Positions 1 to 9,668 are shown, counted from the stretch's first letter. The stretch is 61,130 nt of DNA from Leucobacter sp. PH1c (GCF_000633415.1 NZ_AYMV01000019.1:1-61130), one strand, 5' to 3'. The notes: generated by a model from the letters alone, not told the origin. Program-made: numbers and translations.

Positions 1-609
1 CTCCGCGCGGCGCGCGCCGCCGGCGTCGGCACCTTCGTGAACATCTCCACCGACAAGGCGGCGAACCCCACGAGCGTGCTCGGCCACTCGAAGCGGGTCG
101 CCGAGAAGCTCACCGCCTGGATGGCCGAGGAGACGGGAGCGCGCTACCTCTCCGTGCGCTTCGGCAACGTGCTCGGCAGCCGCGGCTCGCTGCTCCCCAC
201 CTTCCGCGCCCTGATCGCTGCGGGCGGCCCGCTCACGGTCACGCACCCCGAGGTCACCCGGTTCTTCATGACGATCCCCGAAGCCTGCCAGCTCGTCGTC
301 CAGGCGGGCGCGATCGGCCGCCCCGGCGAGGTGCTGATCCTCGACATGGGGGAGCCCGTGAAGATCATGGACGTCGCACGCCGCATGATCGCCCAGTCCG
401 GCAAGGACATCGAGATCGTCTACACCGGGCTCCGGCACGGGGAAAAGCTCCACGAGGAGCTCGTGGGCGCGGGTGAGGGCAATGAGCGCCCGTTCCACCC
501 GAAGATCTCGCACGCGCACGTCGACACGATCTCGCCCGATGTCCTCGACCACGAGGGCTGGATCGCGCGTCTCGACCTCACCGAGGCTGCGGAGGAGCGC
601 GTCCAGTGA
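1..609 (+). CDS. Nucleotide-sugar epimerase/dehydratase of polysaccharide synthesis (CapD/FlaA1-like), 3' part
   Basis: The reading frame is open from base 1, so the gene starts outside the window; about 202 C-terminal residues are present. The sequence NISTDKAANPTSVLG followed by HSK is the catalytic region of short-chain dehydrogenase-type UDP-sugar dehydratases/epimerases of the CapD/FlaA1 family, which act on UDP-GlcNAc-type precursors for surface polysaccharide. VRFGNVLGSRGSLLP and YTGLRHGEKLHEELV are further family signatures. At the Y/MxxxK active-site position the residue four before Lys is Leu. The stop overlaps the next start by 4 bp, indicating one operon with the following glycosyltransferase. 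Exact sugar unknown. Confidence 0.9.
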   Translation, partial: LRAARAAGVGTFVNISTDKAANPTSVLGHSKRVAEKLTAWMAEETGARYLSVRFGNVLGSRGSLLPTFRALIAAGGPLTVTHPEVTRFFMTIPEACQLVVQAGAIGRPGEVLILDMGEPVKIMDVARRMIAQSGKDIEIVYTGLRHGEKLHEELVGAGEGNERPFHPKISHAHVDTISPDVLDHEGWIARLDLTEAAEERVQ

Positions 610-1760
610 CCCCGCTTTCCGTCGCCCTCCTCGCGGGCGCCATCACGCTCGCGCTCAGCCTCGTCCTCCCGCTGCTCGTGAAGCCGCTGCTCGTGCGGCT
701 CGGGATCATGGATGTGCCGAACGAGCGCTCCTCGCACGAGCGCCCCGTGCTGCGCGGCCTCGGTCTCGCCGTGCTCATCGCGATGCTCGTCGGCGGAGCC
801 GCCGCAGTGCTCCTCTTCGCCACGCGCGGGTGGACCGGGCACGCGGTGTGGGACGCGCTCCTCGTGATCGTCATTGGCTCGCTGTGCGCGGGCCTGCTCG
901 GGTTGACGGAGGATCTCCGCGGCCTGAGCGTCCCGGTGCGGAGCGCGGCGCTGCTGCTCATCGCCGCGGGCTCGGCGCTCGGCGTGCTCTTCGCTGCGGG
1001 CCAGTTCGGCGGCGGCGACGGCCTGGGCCACGGCCCCGGCCTCGACGGGGGAGCGGCACGCCCCCTCACGGCCCCTCTCGCGAATCTCGCGCCCCTGAGC
1101 GATGCGACCACCGCGAGCTCCACGCTTCCCGTGTGGGGCGCCGTCCTGCTCGTGGTCTACGCCGTGCTCTTCATCTCGAGCTACATCAACGTGGCCAACT
1201 TCATGGACGGCCTGAACGGGATCAGCGGCTTCCACGGCGTCATCGCCGGCCTCACCTTCGCGGCGGTCGGCTGGGTGCAGGACATGCCCTGGCTCGTCGC
1301 GGCCGGCCTCGTGCTCGCCGCCGGTTTCGCGGGGTTCCTGCCCTGGAACCTGACGAAGCCCGGCGCCTTCCTCGGCGACGTGGGCAGTTACCTGCTCGGC
1401 GGCGCGACGGCGCTCACGAGCTTCGCGGCGCTCGTCTCGGGCGCGCCCCTGCTCGCCACGATCGGCCCGATGGTGATCTACTTCGGTGACGTGGGCGTCA
1501 CGCTCGTGAAGCGGGTGCGCGCCGGCAAGCGCTGGGATGAGCCGCACAAGGAGCACACCTACCAGCGGATCCAGCAGCGCGGCTACTCGCACGTGCAGGC
1601 CTCCGCGATGACGGCCGCGTGCACGCTCGCGGCGTCGCTGCTCGGCCTCGCGTCGTGCTTCACCCCGCTCTGGGGCACGCTCATGCTCTTGGCGGGCGGC
1701 TTCGCCGTCCTGGTGCTCTACCTGGCGCTGCCGAGACTGCTGCCCGCGCGCTCGGCGTAG
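606..1760 (+). CDS. Polyprenyl-phosphate sugar-1-phosphate transferase (WecA/TagO/MraY family)
   Basis: A 384-residue integral membrane protein with about ten hydrophobic segments. It should transfer a sugar 1-phosphate from a UDP-sugar to undecaprenyl (or decaprenyl) phosphate at the inner face of the membrane, starting a cell-wall glycan. Motifs visible are NFMDGLNGISGFHG (Asp-rich catalytic loop), the NLTKPGAFLGDVGSY motif and the PHKEHTYQRIQQRG loop, which fits WecA/TagO-type enzymes better than MraY. Start GTG overlaps the upstream stop (GTGA). Pairing with a CapD-like enzyme supports a surface polysaccharide role; the sugar is not determined. Confidence 0.85.
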   Translation: MTPLSVALLAGAITLALSLVLPLLVKPLLVRLGIMDVPNERSSHERPVLRGLGLAVLIAMLVGGAAAVLLFATRGWTGHAVWDALLVIVIGSLCAGLLGLTEDLRGLSVPVRSAALLLIAAGSALGVLFAAGQFGGGDGLGHGPGLDGGAARPLTAPLANLAPLSDATTASSTLPVWGAVLLVVYAVLFISSYINVANFMDGLNGISGFHGVIAGLTFAAVGWVQDMPWLVAAGLVLAAGFAGFLPWNLTKPGAFLGDVGSYLLGGATALTSFAALVSGAPLLATIGPMVIYFGDVGVTLVKRVRAGKRWDEPHKEHTYQRIQQRGYSHVQASAMTAACTLAASLLGLASCFTPLWGTLMLLAGGFAVLVLYLALPRLLPARSA

Positions 1761-1840
1761 TCGGCCGACACGGTTCGGGCGGCGGGCCTGGGGGAGTGGG
1801 GTTCGGTGCTCGGGGGCTCCGGGGCCCGGGGGAAAATTGT

Positions 1841-2156
1841 TCGAGTTTGCCCCGGTATCGCCACTGGATACTGCACGGAACTCAAACAAAGTGCGAGTGT
1901 GATCCGGATCGACTCCGTGGATCCGCGCGGCGGCGGCCCAGACCGCACGGACCCACTCGCCCGGCAAGATCGGGCCGAGTTTGATCCGGTATCGCCGCTG
2001 CATACCGGACCAAACTCCAACAAAGTGCGAGTTTGATCCGGAACTCACCCCTCCGCACCCCGAACCACCCGCGCCCCACCACACCCCACCCAGATTCGAT
2101 CGAGTTTGCTCCGGAATAGCCCCCGGATACCGGATCAGAATCGAACAAATTGCGGC
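1841..2156. repeat. Intergenic palindromic repeat cluster 1 (three copies)
   Basis: Three diverged copies of a roughly 57-bp core lie at 1841-1897, 1975-2031 and 2100-2156. The middle copy contains a near-perfect inverted repeat GAGTTTGATCCGGTAT / ATACCGGACCAAACTC around a 9-nt loop, followed by CAACAAAGTGCGAG and a further TTTGATCCGG arm. The same unit appears reverse-complemented three times at 49205-49554. No convincing gene occupies 1761-2549; this cluster and the S10 promoter and leader account for the region. Confidence 0.85.
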
Positions 2157-2215
2157 GGGCCCGAACCCCCGCACGCACCCCGCACCCGCGCGACACGCAG
2201 CGCGACACGCCCGGG

Positions 2216-2245
2216 TTGCACGACCGGTATTCGCTGTGTCAGAAT
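2216..2245 (+). promoter_or_regulatory. Promoter of the S10 ribosomal protein operon
   Basis: TTGCAC (2216-2221), an 18-nt spacer and CAGAAT (2240-2245) resemble a housekeeping sigma promoter. It lies directly after the repeat cluster and about 300 nt before rpsJ. No better candidate was seen nearer to rpsJ; a TTGACA at 2417-2422 lacks a matching -10. Confidence 0.6.
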
Positions 2246-2549
2246 AGACAGGTTCAGTACTCCGCGCTTCGGTGCGGATCACTGCCAGGCAGTGCATAAC
2301 TCCCGGTCCGCCGGGGTTAGGCCGCGGGTAGCGAACACGACCCGCACGCCGATCGGCGGCCAGACTTCGTCCGGCCGTCTTTGTGTGTGCGGGGCCGCTT
2401 GCGCAAGCAGGTGGTTTTGACAGGTGAACAGAGACCCAGCACATGCGCCTCTCGCGAGGTGCCGCTGCCAGGGCGCTGGTACGCAAGACGTCCAATGCCA
2501 CACACCCTCCGGGGTGCGTAGTACGACGCAAGTAGAAAGTAGAGATGTC
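2246..2549 (+). promoter_or_regulatory. Long structured 5' leader of the S10 operon
   Basis: About 300 nt separate the proposed promoter from rpsJ. Visible stems include a TTCG-capped hairpin near 2263-2278, CACTGC-cag-GCAGTG at 2280-2294 and CACCC-tccg-GGGTG near 2503-2516. The last frame into rpsJ is open from a GTG at 2424, but those residues do not resemble S10. A regulatory role (for example feedback by a ribosomal protein) is inference. Confidence 0.4.
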
Positions 2550-2858
2550 ATGGCGGGACAGAAGATCCGCATTCGACTGAAGTCGTATGACCACGAGGTC
2601 ATCGACAACTCCGCACGCAAGATTGTCGACACGGTTACCCGCGCGGGTGCCACCGTGATCGGCCCCGTGCCGCTCCCCACGGAGAAGAACGTGATCGCAG
2701 TGATCCGTTCGCCCCACAAGTACAAGGACAGCCGCGAGCACTTCGAGAAGCGCACGCACAAGCGTCTGATCGACATCGTCGATCCCACCCCCAAGGCCGT
2801 CGATTCGCTCATGCGTCTCGATCTTCCGGCCGACGTCAACATCGAGATCAAGCTCTAA
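2550..2858 (+). CDS. rpsJ: 30S ribosomal protein S10
   Basis: 102 residues starting [19 protein letters not shown], the usual S10 N terminus, which is why ATG 2550 is chosen over the in-frame GTG 126 bp upstream. S10 sits in the head of the 30S subunit and also serves as NusE in transcription antitermination. It is the first gene of the S10-spc block, which continues without a break in direction to rplO. Length matches the family. Confidence 0.97.
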   Translation: MAGQKIRIRLKSYDHEVIDNSARKIVDTVTRAGATVIGPVPLPTEKNVIAVIRSPHKYKDSREHFEKRTHKRLIDIVDPTPKAVDSLMRLDLPADVNIEIKL

Positions 2859-2872
2859 GGGGGGATCGAATC

Positions 2873-3526
2873 ATGGCAGTAGAACGCAATGTGAAGGGTC
2901 TCCTGGGCACCAAGCTCGGGATGACGCAGGTCTGGGACGAGGACGGCAAGGTCGTTCCGGTCACCGTGATCGAGGTTGCTCCCAACGTCATCACGCAGAT
3001 CCGCACCCCCGAGGTCGACGGCTACAACGCCGTGCAGATCGCCGCGGGCGCAATCGATCCCCGCAAGGTCAACAAGCCGACCGCTGGTCACTTCGAGAAG
3101 GCCGGCGTCACGCCGCGCCGTCACGTGACCGAGGTCCGCACGGCCGACGCCGCTGAGTACACGCTGGGCCAGGAGCTCACCGTCGATGGCACCTTCGAGG
3201 CCGGTCAGAAGATCGACGTCGTTGGCACCTCGAAGGGCAAGGGCTTCGCCGGCACCATGAAGCGTCACAACTTCAAGGGTGTCTCGGCATCGCACGGTGC
3301 GCACCGCAACCACCGTAAGCCCGGCTCGATCGGCGGCGCCGCGACCCCCGGTCGCGTGTTCCGTGGTCAGAAGATGGCTGGCCGTATGGGTGGCGATCGT
3401 GTGACCGTGCAGAACCTCACCGTTCAGGCGATCGACGCCGAGAAGGGTCTCATCCTGGTCAAGGGTGCGGTTCCCGGTGCGCGCGGTCGTCTCGTTTTCG
3501 TTCGCAACGCAGTGAAGGGGGCGTAG
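2873..3526 (+). CDS. rplC: 50S ribosomal protein L3
   Basis: 217 residues, normal length. L3 binds 23S rRNA early in assembly and its central extension reaches towards the peptidyl-transferase centre; that loop is visible as [16 protein letters not shown] with [15 protein letters not shown] after it. ATG is preceded by an AAGGGGGGATC purine-rich ribosome binding site 14 bp after rpsJ. Next gene rplD starts 3 bp after the stop. Confidence 0.97.
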   Translation: MAVERNVKGLLGTKLGMTQVWDEDGKVVPVTVIEVAPNVITQIRTPEVDGYNAVQIAAGAIDPRKVNKPTAGHFEKAGVTPRRHVTEVRTADAAEYTLGQELTVDGTFEAGQKIDVVGTSKGKGFAGTMKRHNFKGVSASHGAHRNHRKPGSIGGAATPGRVFRGQKMAGRMGGDRVTVQNLTVQAIDAEKGLILVKGAVPGARGRLVFVRNAVKGA

Positions 3527-3529
3527 TTC

Positions 3530-4183
3530 ATGGCTACCGCTACCAAGCTCGAGGTGCTCGACGCGAAGGGCAAGAAGGCCGGGTCGGTTGACCTGCCCGA
3601 GGCTATCTTCGCCGCCGAGACCAACGTCCCGCTGATCCACCAGGTGGTCACCGCTCAGCTCGCAGCTGCGCGTCAGGGTACGCACAAGACCAAGAACCGC
3701 GGCGAGCGCTCCGGTTCGGGTGTCAAGCCGTTCAAGCAGAAGGGTACCGGCCGCGCCCGTCAGGGTTCGGTCCGCATGCCCCAGCACCGCGGCGGTGGCA
3801 TCGTCCACGGGCCCGTGCCCCGCGATTACTCGCAGCGCACCCCCAAGAAGATGATTGCTGCTGCACTCCGCGGCGTGCTCTCGGATCGCGCTCGCGCGAA
3901 CCGCCTGCACGTTGTCGATGGCTTCGGCATCGGTGACAAGCCCAGCACCAAGACGGCCCGCGAGTTCCTCGCTCAGGTCGCGCCGGGCAAGCGCGTGCTC
4001 GTGGTCGTTGACCGCGCGGACGAGCTCACCACGCTGAGCGTGCGCAACCTGCCGTTCGTTCACGTGCTGTTCCAGGACCAGCTCAACGCTTACGACGTCG
4101 TCGTCAGCGATGACCTCGTCTTCACCAAGGCTGCCTTCGACCAGTTCGTCGCCGGCCGTGCCGCTCAGGAGGACACGAAGTGA
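3530..4183 (+). CDS. rplD: 50S ribosomal protein L4
   Basis: 217 residues. The long loop that lines the peptide exit tunnel is visible around residues 45-90 ([20 protein letters not shown], then [16 protein letters not shown]). L4 also represses the S10 operon in enterobacteria; whether it does so here is unknown. Stop overlaps the start of rplW by 4 bp (GTGA), so the two should be translationally coupled. Confidence 0.97.
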   Translation: MATATKLEVLDAKGKKAGSVDLPEAIFAAETNVPLIHQVVTAQLAAARQGTHKTKNRGERSGSGVKPFKQKGTGRARQGSVRMPQHRGGGIVHGPVPRDYSQRTPKKMIAAALRGVLSDRARANRLHVVDGFGIGDKPSTKTAREFLAQVAPGKRVLVVVDRADELTTLSVRNLPFVHVLFQDQLNAYDVVVSDDLVFTKAAFDQFVAGRAAQEDTK

Positions 4184-4479
4184 GCCTGAACAAGTCTGCA
4201 CACGACGTCATCATTCGCCCGATCGTTTCGGAGAAGAGCTACGGCCTCATCGACACGAACGGCCAGTACACCTTCGAGGTGCAGCCGACGGCGAACAAGA
4301 CCGAGATCAAGCTCGCGATCGAGCAGGTCTTCGGCGTGAAGGTCGAGAAGGTCCGCACGCTGAACCGCAAGGGCAAGACCCGCCGCACCCGCTTCGGCGC
4401 CGGTAAGCGCAAGGACACCAAGCGCGCTATCGTCACGCTGAAGTCGGGCTCCATCGACATCTTCACGGCTGCGCTGTAG
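4180..4479 (+). CDS. rplW: 50S ribosomal protein L23
   Basis: 99 residues with GTG start overlapping rplD. L23 sits at the tunnel exit and docks trigger factor and SRP. The N-terminal [12 protein letters not shown] and the loop [16 protein letters not shown] are typical. Followed by a 22-bp gap carrying GGGGCGAAAAGGAA before rplB. Confidence 0.97.
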   Translation: MSLNKSAHDVIIRPIVSEKSYGLIDTNGQYTFEVQPTANKTEIKLAIEQVFGVKVEKVRTLNRKGKTRRTRFGAGKRKDTKRAIVTLKSGSIDIFTAAL

Positions 4480-4501
4480 AAGGGGCGAAAAGGAACACAC
4501 T

Positions 4502-5338
4502 ATGGCTATTCGCAAGTACAAGCCGACGACCCCGGGTCGTCGCGGTTCGAGCGTTGCTGATTTCGCTGAGATCACCCGCTCCACGCCCGAGAAGTCGCTG
4601 CTTCGTCCGCTCCCCAAGACCGGCGGCCGCAACAACCAGGGCCGGATCACCACCCGTCACATCGGTGGTGGCCACAAGCGCCAGTACCGCGTCATCGACT
4701 TCCGTCGCAATGACAAGGACGGCGTGAACGCCAAGGTCGCGCACATCGAGTACGACCCCAACCGCACGGCGCGCATCGCGCTCCTGCACTTCGAGGACGG
4801 CACGAAGCGCTACATCATCGCGCCGAACAAGCTGAAGCAGGGCGACATCGTCGAGTCGGGTCCGGCCGCCGATATCAAGCCCGGCAACAACCTGCCGCTG
4901 AAGAACATCCCGACGGGTACCGTCATCCACGCGATCGAGTTGAAGCCCGGCGGGGGTGCCAAGATGGCGCGCTCGGCTGGTGCCTCGGTTCGCCTCGTTG
5001 CGAAGGACGGCCCCTACGCTCAGCTGCGTCTCCCCTCGGGTGAGATCCGCAACGTCGACGCGCGCTGCCGCGCGACCGTCGGCGAGGTGGGCAACGCCGA
5101 GCAGTCGAACATCAACTGGGGTAAGGCCGGCCGTATGCGGTGGAAGGGCGTTCGCCCGACCGTCCGCGGTGTCGTCATGAACCCGGTCGATCACCCGCAC
5201 GGTGGTGGCGAAGGCCGCACCTCGGGTGGCCGTCACCCGGTTAGCCCCTGGGGCCAGAAGGAAGGCCGTACGCGCCGTCCGAACAAGGAAAGCGACAAGC
5301 TCATCGTGCGTCGCCGCAATGCTGGCAAGAAGCGTTAG
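4502..5338 (+). CDS. rplB: 50S ribosomal protein L2
   Basis: 278 residues, usual length. L2 is a primary 23S rRNA binder needed for subunit association and peptidyl-transferase activity. The C-terminal [14 protein letters not shown] motif (His near residue 231) and SPWG are intact, as is the N-terminal KPTTPGRRG. Lys/Arg-rich C terminus. Sits between rplW and rpsS as in nearly all bacteria. Confidence 0.98.
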   Translation: MAIRKYKPTTPGRRGSSVADFAEITRSTPEKSLLRPLPKTGGRNNQGRITTRHIGGGHKRQYRVIDFRRNDKDGVNAKVAHIEYDPNRTARIALLHFEDGTKRYIIAPNKLKQGDIVESGPAADIKPGNNLPLKNIPTGTVIHAIELKPGGGAKMARSAGASVRLVAKDGPYAQLRLPSGEIRNVDARCRATVGEVGNAEQSNINWGKAGRMRWKGVRPTVRGVVMNPVDHPHGGGEGRTSGGRHPVSPWGQKEGRTRRPNKESDKLIVRRRNAGKKR

Positions 5339-5360
5339 TCGGCGGGTAGGAGAATAGAAG

Positions 5361-5642
5361 ATGCCTCGTAGTCTCAAGAAGGGCCCCTTCGTCGATAACC
5401 ACCTGCTGAACAAGGTGGTTGTCCAGAACGAAGCTGGCACCAAGAACGTGATCAAGACCTGGTCGCGCCGCTCGATGATCATCCCCGCAATGCTGGGTCA
5501 CACCATCGCGGTGCACGACGGTCGGAAGCACATCCCCGTGTTCGTGACGGAGACCATGGTCGGTCACAAGCTGGGCGAGTTCGCGCCCACTCGGACCTTC
5601 CGCGGTCACGTGAAGGACGACAAGAAGGGCCGTCGCCGCTAA
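5361..5642 (+). CDS. rpsS: 30S ribosomal protein S19
   Basis: 93 residues, full length. S19 binds the 30S head with S13 and contacts the large subunit. [19 protein letters not shown] and the C-terminal [20 protein letters not shown] are characteristic. ATG is preceded by GTAGGAGAA about 8 nt upstream. Confidence 0.97.
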   Translation: MPRSLKKGPFVDNHLLNKVVVQNEAGTKNVIKTWSRRSMIIPAMLGHTIAVHDGRKHIPVFVTETMVGHKLGEFAPTRTFRGHVKDDKKGRRR

Positions 5643-5668
5643 GCGGTGACGTGAAGGAGGAGAGAGAA

Positions 5669-6052
5669 ATGGTGGAATCGACCGCACGCGTGCGTCAGAT
5701 CCGCATCACCCCCCAGAAGGCCCGTCGCGTTGTTGACCTGGTTCGCGGGAAGAACGCTCAGGAGGCGCTTGCCATCCTGAAGTTCGCGCCCCAGGCCGCA
5801 GCCGAGCCCGTGTTCAAGCTGGTCGCTTCGGCGATCGCGAACGCCCGGGTGAAGGCCGACGCGGAGAACCTGCGTCTCAACGAGGACGAGCTGGTCATCG
5901 CTCGCGCCTACGTCGACGAGGGCACGACGCTCAAGCGTTTCCGCCCCCGCGCGCAGGGCCGTGCGTTCCGGATCAACAAGCGGACCAGCCACATCACCGT
6001 CGTTCTGCAGACGGCTGATGAGCTCCAGGCCGCGAAGAAGGGAGCCAAGTAA
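5669..6052 (+). CDS. rplV: 50S ribosomal protein L22
   Basis: 127 residues from ATG 5669, preceded by GGAGGAG at a normal distance; an in-frame GTG 18 bp earlier would place that ribosome binding site inside the gene, so it was not used. L22 lines the exit tunnel; its beta-hairpin is visible as [20 protein letters not shown]. The stop directly abuts rpsC. Confidence 0.96.
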   Translation: MVESTARVRQIRITPQKARRVVDLVRGKNAQEALAILKFAPQAAAEPVFKLVASAIANARVKADAENLRLNEDELVIARAYVDEGTTLKRFRPRAQGRAFRINKRTSHITVVLQTADELQAAKKGAK

Positions 6053-6811
6053 ATGGGCCAGAAGATTCATCCCTACGGCTTCCGCCTCGGGATCACCACT
6101 GACCACGTCTCGCGCTGGTTCTCGGACTCGACCAAGAAGGGTCAGCGCTACGCTGACTACCTGGCCGAGGACATCAAGATCCGCCAGCACCTGACCAAGC
6201 AGCTCGACCGCGCCGGCGTCAGCCGTGTCGAGATCGAGCGCACCCGCGATCGCGTCCGCGTGGACATCCACTCGGCGCGCCCCGGCATCGTCATCGGTCG
6301 CCGCGGCGCCGAGGCTGAGCGTATCCGCGCCGACCTCGAGAAGCTCACGGGCAAGCAGATCCAGCTGAACATCCTCGAGGTCAAGAACCCCGAGGCTGAC
6401 GCTCAGCTCGTCGCTCAGGGCATCGCCGAGCAGCTCGCTGCGCGCGTGGCATTCCGCCGCGCGATGCGCAAGGGCCTGCAGGGCGCTCAGCGCGCCGGTG
6501 CCAAGGGCATCCGTATCCAGGTCTCCGGCCGCCTCGGCGGCGCCGAGATGAGCCGTTCGGAGTTCTACCGCGAGGGTCGCGTGCCGCTGCACACGCTCCG
6601 CGCGAACATCGACTACGGCTTCTACGAGGCGAAGACCACCTTCGGCCGTATCGGCGTGAAGGTCTGGATCTACAAGGGTGACCTCACCAACAAGGAACTC
6701 GCTCGCGAGCAGGCGGCCCAGAAGCCGTCTCGCGACCGTGGCGACCGCCGCCGTGCGCCCCGTGGCGCGCAGGCCGAGGCTGCACCCGCTGCAGCAGGAG
6801 CGGAGAAGTAA
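6053..6811 (+). CDS. rpsC: 30S ribosomal protein S3
   Basis: 252 residues, longer than the E. coli protein because of a basic then Ala-rich C-terminal tail ([18 protein letters not shown]). S3 forms the mRNA entry helicase with S4 and S5. A KH-type RNA-binding segment with [14 protein letters not shown] lies near residues 80-95. N terminus [14 protein letters not shown] is canonical. No gap to rplV. Confidence 0.97.
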   Translation: MGQKIHPYGFRLGITTDHVSRWFSDSTKKGQRYADYLAEDIKIRQHLTKQLDRAGVSRVEIERTRDRVRVDIHSARPGIVIGRRGAEAERIRADLEKLTGKQIQLNILEVKNPEADAQLVAQGIAEQLAARVAFRRAMRKGLQGAQRAGAKGIRIQVSGRLGGAEMSRSEFYREGRVPLHTLRANIDYGFYEAKTTFGRIGVKVWIYKGDLTNKELAREQAAQKPSRDRGDRRRAPRGAQAEAAPAAAGAEK

Positions 6812-6813
6812 GC

Positions 6814-7233
6814 ATGCTGATTCCTCGTCGAGTCAAGTACCGCAAGCAGCACCACCCCAGCCGCAGCGGCCAGTCCAAGGGCGGCAACACGATCGCCTTC
6901 GGTGAGTTCGGTATCCAGGCACTGACCCCCGCCTACGTGACCAACCGTCAGATCGAGTCCGCTCGTATCGCCATGACGCGTCACATCAAGCGCGGTGGCA
7001 AGGTGTGGATCAACATCTACCCCGACCGTCCCCTCACCAAGAAGCCTGCGGAAACCCGCATGGGTTCCGGTAAGGGTTCGCCCGAGTGGTGGGTGGCCAA
7101 CGTCAAGCCGGGCCGCGTCCTCTTCGAGGTCGCCGGCGTCGATGAGCAGCTCGCACGTGAGGCGCTGACCCGCGCCATCCACAAGCTGCCGCTCAAGGCC
7201 CGTATTATCAAGCGCGAGGAGGGCGACGCGTAA
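6814..7233 (+). CDS. rplP: 50S ribosomal protein L16
   Basis: 139 residues, canonical: [19 protein letters not shown] at the start and [19 protein letters not shown] in the core. L16 organises the A-site region of the large subunit. Its stop shares one base with the rpmC start (TAATG). Confidence 0.97.
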   Translation: MLIPRRVKYRKQHHPSRSGQSKGGNTIAFGEFGIQALTPAYVTNRQIESARIAMTRHIKRGGKVWINIYPDRPLTKKPAETRMGSGKGSPEWWVANVKPGRVLFEVAGVDEQLAREALTRAIHKLPLKARIIKREEGDA

Positions 7234-7544
7234 TGGCGATCGGTACCAAGGAACTGGCCATCACGGAGCTCGACTCGTTCGAGAACGAGCGTCTGGCCGA
7301 GGAGCTCAAGAAGGCAAAGGGTGAGCTCTTCAACCTGCGATTCCAGTCGGCAACCGGCCAGCTGGAAAGCCACGGTCGTGTGCGCCAGGTGAAGCGCGAT
7401 ATCGCGCGCATCTACACGGTGCTCCGCGAGCGTGAGCTCGGCATTCGGGTGACCCCGGCCGCCGACACTGCTCCCGCCAAGGCGAAGAAGAGCAGCAAGA
7501 AGACCGAGCAGGCGGACGCCGCCGCTGAGACGAAGGAGGCCTAA
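7233..7544 (+). CDS. rpmC: 50S ribosomal protein L29 with acidic/lysine-rich tail
   Basis: 103 residues. The first about 75 match L29 (helical, [19 protein letters not shown]); the rest is a low-complexity Ala/Lys/Glu tail ([20 protein letters not shown]) that most bacterial L29 proteins lack. L29 sits at the tunnel exit beside L23. ATG overlaps the rplP stop by one base and rpsQ begins 2 bp after the stop. Confidence 0.95.
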   Translation: MAIGTKELAITELDSFENERLAEELKKAKGELFNLRFQSATGQLESHGRVRQVKRDIARIYTVLRERELGIRVTPAADTAPAKAKKSSKKTEQADAAAETKEA

Positions 7545-7546
7545 GA

Positions 7547-7819
7547 ATGGCTGAGGTCGAGAAGGAACAGCGCGGCTACCGTAAGGCTCGCCGTGGCTAC
7601 GTCGTCAGCGACAAGATGGACAAGACCATCGTCGTCGAGGTCGAGGACCGCGTGAAGCACCCGCTCTACGGCAAGGTCATGCGCCGTTCGTCGAAGGTGA
7701 AGGCCCACGACGAGCAGAACACCGCCGGCATCGGCGATCTCGTGCTCATCCACGAGACCCGCCCGCTGAGCGCTTCGAAGCGCTGGCGTCTGGTCGAGAT
7801 CCTCGAGAAGGCGAAGTAA
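7547..7819 (+). CDS. rpsQ: 30S ribosomal protein S17
   Basis: 90 residues. S17 is a primary 16S rRNA binder. The OB-fold core is visible as [20 protein letters not shown] and [20 protein letters not shown]. Last gene of the S10 operon in the usual definition; rplN follows after 32 bp with an AAGGAG site, so the block appears to run on. Confidence 0.97.
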   Translation: MAEVEKEQRGYRKARRGYVVSDKMDKTIVVEVEDRVKHPLYGKVMRRSSKVKAHDEQNTAGIGDLVLIHETRPLSASKRWRLVEILEKAK

Positions 7820-7851
7820 GCCCTCCGGCTTACTGAGTGAAGGAGTAACAA

Positions 7852-8220
7852 GTGATTCAGCAGGAATCCCGACTCAAGGTTGCCGATAACACCGGCGCCA
7901 AGGAGTTGCTCACGATTCGCGTCCTCGGGGGCTCGCGGCGTCGCTACGCCGGTCTCGGTGACACGATCGTCGCGACCGTCAAGGACGCAATCCCCGGCGG
8001 CAACGTGAAGAAGGGTGAGGTCGTCAAGGCCGTCATCGTTCGCACGCGCAAGTCGACTCGTCGTGTTGATGGCTCGTACATCAGCTTCGACGAGAACGCT
8101 GCCGTCATTCTCAAGGCAGACGGGGAGCCCCGCGGCACCCGTATCTTCGGGCCGGTCGGTCGTGAGCTGCGCGACAAGCGCTTCATGAAGATCGTCTCGC
8201 TCGCACCGGAGGTGATCTAG
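7852..8220 (+). CDS. rplN: 50S ribosomal protein L14
   Basis: 122 residues with GTG start behind GAAGGAGTAACA. L14 forms part of the subunit interface and binds the silencing factor Rsf[19 protein letters not shown] and [15 protein letters not shown] are diagnostic. First gene of the spc order. Confidence 0.97.
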   Translation: MIQQESRLKVADNTGAKELLTIRVLGGSRRRYAGLGDTIVATVKDAIPGGNVKKGEVVKAVIVRTRKSTRRVDGSYISFDENAAVILKADGEPRGTRIFGPVGRELRDKRFMKIVSLAPEVI

Positions 8221-8224
8221 TCCT

Positions 8225-8587
8225 ATGGGCCAGAAGATCAAGAAGGGTGACCTCGTCGAGGTCATCTCGGGCCCGTCGCAGGAGCGCGGCGGCTACAAGG
8301 GCAAGCAGGGTAAGGTCGTCGAGGTCTTCACCGAGACCGACCGCATCATCGTCGAGGGCGTGAACTTCGTTACGAAGCACGTCCGCGTCGGCCAGTCCGA
8401 GCGCGGCACCCGCGAGGGTGGCATCGAGACCGTTGAGGCCCCGATCCACATCTCCAACGTTGCGATCGTCGACCCCGAGACCAAGAAGCCGACCCGCGTG
8501 GGCTTCCGTGTCGAGCAGGTCGAGAAGGACGGCGTGACGAAGACCGTCCGCGTGCGCTACGCCAAGTCGTCTGGGAAGGACATCTAA
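8225..8587 (+). CDS. rplX: 50S ribosomal protein L24
   Basis: 120 residues. The KOW motif is visible near the N terminus ([21 protein letters not shown]). L24 is an assembly initiator for 23S rRNA domain I. Stop and rplE start share one base (TAATG). Confidence 0.97.
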   Translation: MGQKIKKGDLVEVISGPSQERGGYKGKQGKVVEVFTETDRIIVEGVNFVTKHVRVGQSERGTREGGIETVEAPIHISNVAIVDPETKKPTRVGFRVEQVEKDGVTKTVRVRYAKSSGKDI

Positions 8588-9150
8588 TGTCGGAGACGAA
8601 GATTCAGCCCCGTCTGAAGGTTAAGTACCGCGGCGAGATCGTCGAGCAGCTCCGCGAGGAGTTCAACTACGCGAACATCATGCAGGTTCCCGGCGTCGTC
8701 AAGGTCGTCGTGAACACGGGTGTTGGCGAGGCTGCTCGCGACAGCAAGGTGATCGAGGGCGCTATCGCCGACCTCGTCAAGATCACCGGCCAGAAGCCCA
8801 TGGTCACGAAGGCCCGCAAGTCCATCGCGCAGTTCAAGCTGCGCGAGGGCCAGGCCATCGGCGCGCACGTCACCCTCCGCGGTGACCGCGCGTGGGAGTT
8901 CCTCGACCGTCTCGTCAACCTCGCACTGCCGCGTATCCGCGATTTCCGCGGTCTGTCGCCCAAGCAGTTCGATGGGAACGGCAACTACACCTTCGGTCTC
9001 ACCGAGCAGAGTGTGTTCCACGAGATCGATCAGGATAAGATTGACCGCGTGCGTGGCTTCGACATCACTGTCGTGACCACCGCCAAGTCTGACGACGAGG
9101 GCCGTGCGCTGCTTCGCGCACTCGGCTTCCCGTTCAAGACCGACAACTAA
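8587..9150 (+). CDS. rplE: 50S ribosomal protein L5
   Basis: 187 residues. L5 binds 5S rRNA in the central protuberance. Family signatures [39 protein letters not shown] and the C-terminal [20 protein letters not shown] are intact. In many bacteria rpsN (S14) follows; here there is only a 113-bp gap with a strong hairpin before rpsH. Confidence 0.97.
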   Translation: MSETKIQPRLKVKYRGEIVEQLREEFNYANIMQVPGVVKVVVNTGVGEAARDSKVIEGAIADLVKITGQKPMVTKARKSIAQFKLREGQAIGAHVTLRGDRAWEFLDRLVNLALPRIRDFRGLSPKQFDGNGNYTFGLTEQSVFHEIDQDKIDRVRGFDITVVTTAKSDDEGRALLRALGFPFKTDN

Positions 9151-9166
9151 ATAGTCCAAGCGGTGC

Positions 9167-9193
9167 GGGTGCCCGGGGATTCCCCGGGCACCC
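9167..9193 (+). terminator. Strong hairpin between rplE and rpsH
   Basis: GGGTGCCCGGGGA and TCCCCGGGCACCC form a 13-bp perfect inverted repeat with one central base, so the physical loop is formed by the innermost bases. There is no T-run after it. It sits exactly where rpsN is found in many other bacteria. It may be an attenuator, an mRNA processing or stability element; function is inference. Confidence 0.6.
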
Positions 9194-9263
9194 CATCCGC
9201 ATGTCACCCAGGTCACGCTCCGTGTAACGGTGCGTGATACCAGGCGAGAAAGAAGAGTCACTC

Positions 9264-9662
9264 ATGACGATGACTGATCCGGTCGCAGATATGCTGACCC
9301 GGCTGCGCAACGCCAACTCTGCGCATCATGACGACGTTTCGCTCCCCGGCTCCAAGCTGAAGGTGCGGATCGCGGAGATCCTCAAGCGCGAGGGCTACAT
9401 CAAGGACTGGAAGGTCGAGGACGCACGCGTCGGCACGACCCTCACCATGTCCCTGAAGTACGGCCCGAACCGCGAGCGCTCGATCGAGGGCATCAAGCGC
9501 GTGTCCAAGCCCGGCCTCCGGGTCTACGCACGCTCGACCGAGATCCCGAGCGTGCTCGGCGGCCTCGGCATCGCGATCCTGTCCACGTCCTCCGGTCTGC
9601 TGACCGACCGCGAGGCTGACCAGAAGGGCGTTGGCGGGGAAGTCCTCGCTTACGTGTGGTAA
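9264..9662 (+). CDS. rpsH: 30S ribosomal protein S8
   Basis: 132 residues from ATG 9264; [18 protein letters not shown] is the canonical start, so an in-frame ATA-region extension upstream is not used. S8 binds 16S rRNA and is the translational repressor of the spc operon in E. coli. C-terminal [12 protein letters not shown] is conserved. Purine-rich GAAAGAAGAG precedes the start. Confidence 0.97.
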   Translation: MTMTDPVADMLTRLRNANSAHHDDVSLPGSKLKVRIAEILKREGYIKDWKVEDARVGTTLTMSLKYGPNRERSIEGIKRVSKPGLRVYARSTEIPSVLGGLGIAILSTSSGLLTDREADQKGVGGEVLAYVW

Positions 9663-9668
9663 GCCGTC

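Noticed and set aside
1882..2208. Small open frames within repeat cluster 1
   Set aside because: They arise from the palindromic repeats, lack ribosome binding sites and have no recognisable protein features.
2417..2422. TTGACA as a second S10 promoter
   Set aside because: No -10-like hexamer at 16-18 nt; sequence there is CACATG.
420..2759. A 779-codon open frame on the minus strand covering the sugar genes and the S10 leader
   Set aside because: It is antisense to genes with clear family motifs, is compositionally extreme (Arg/Glu/His-rich) and resembles nothing; typical of high-GC shadow frames.
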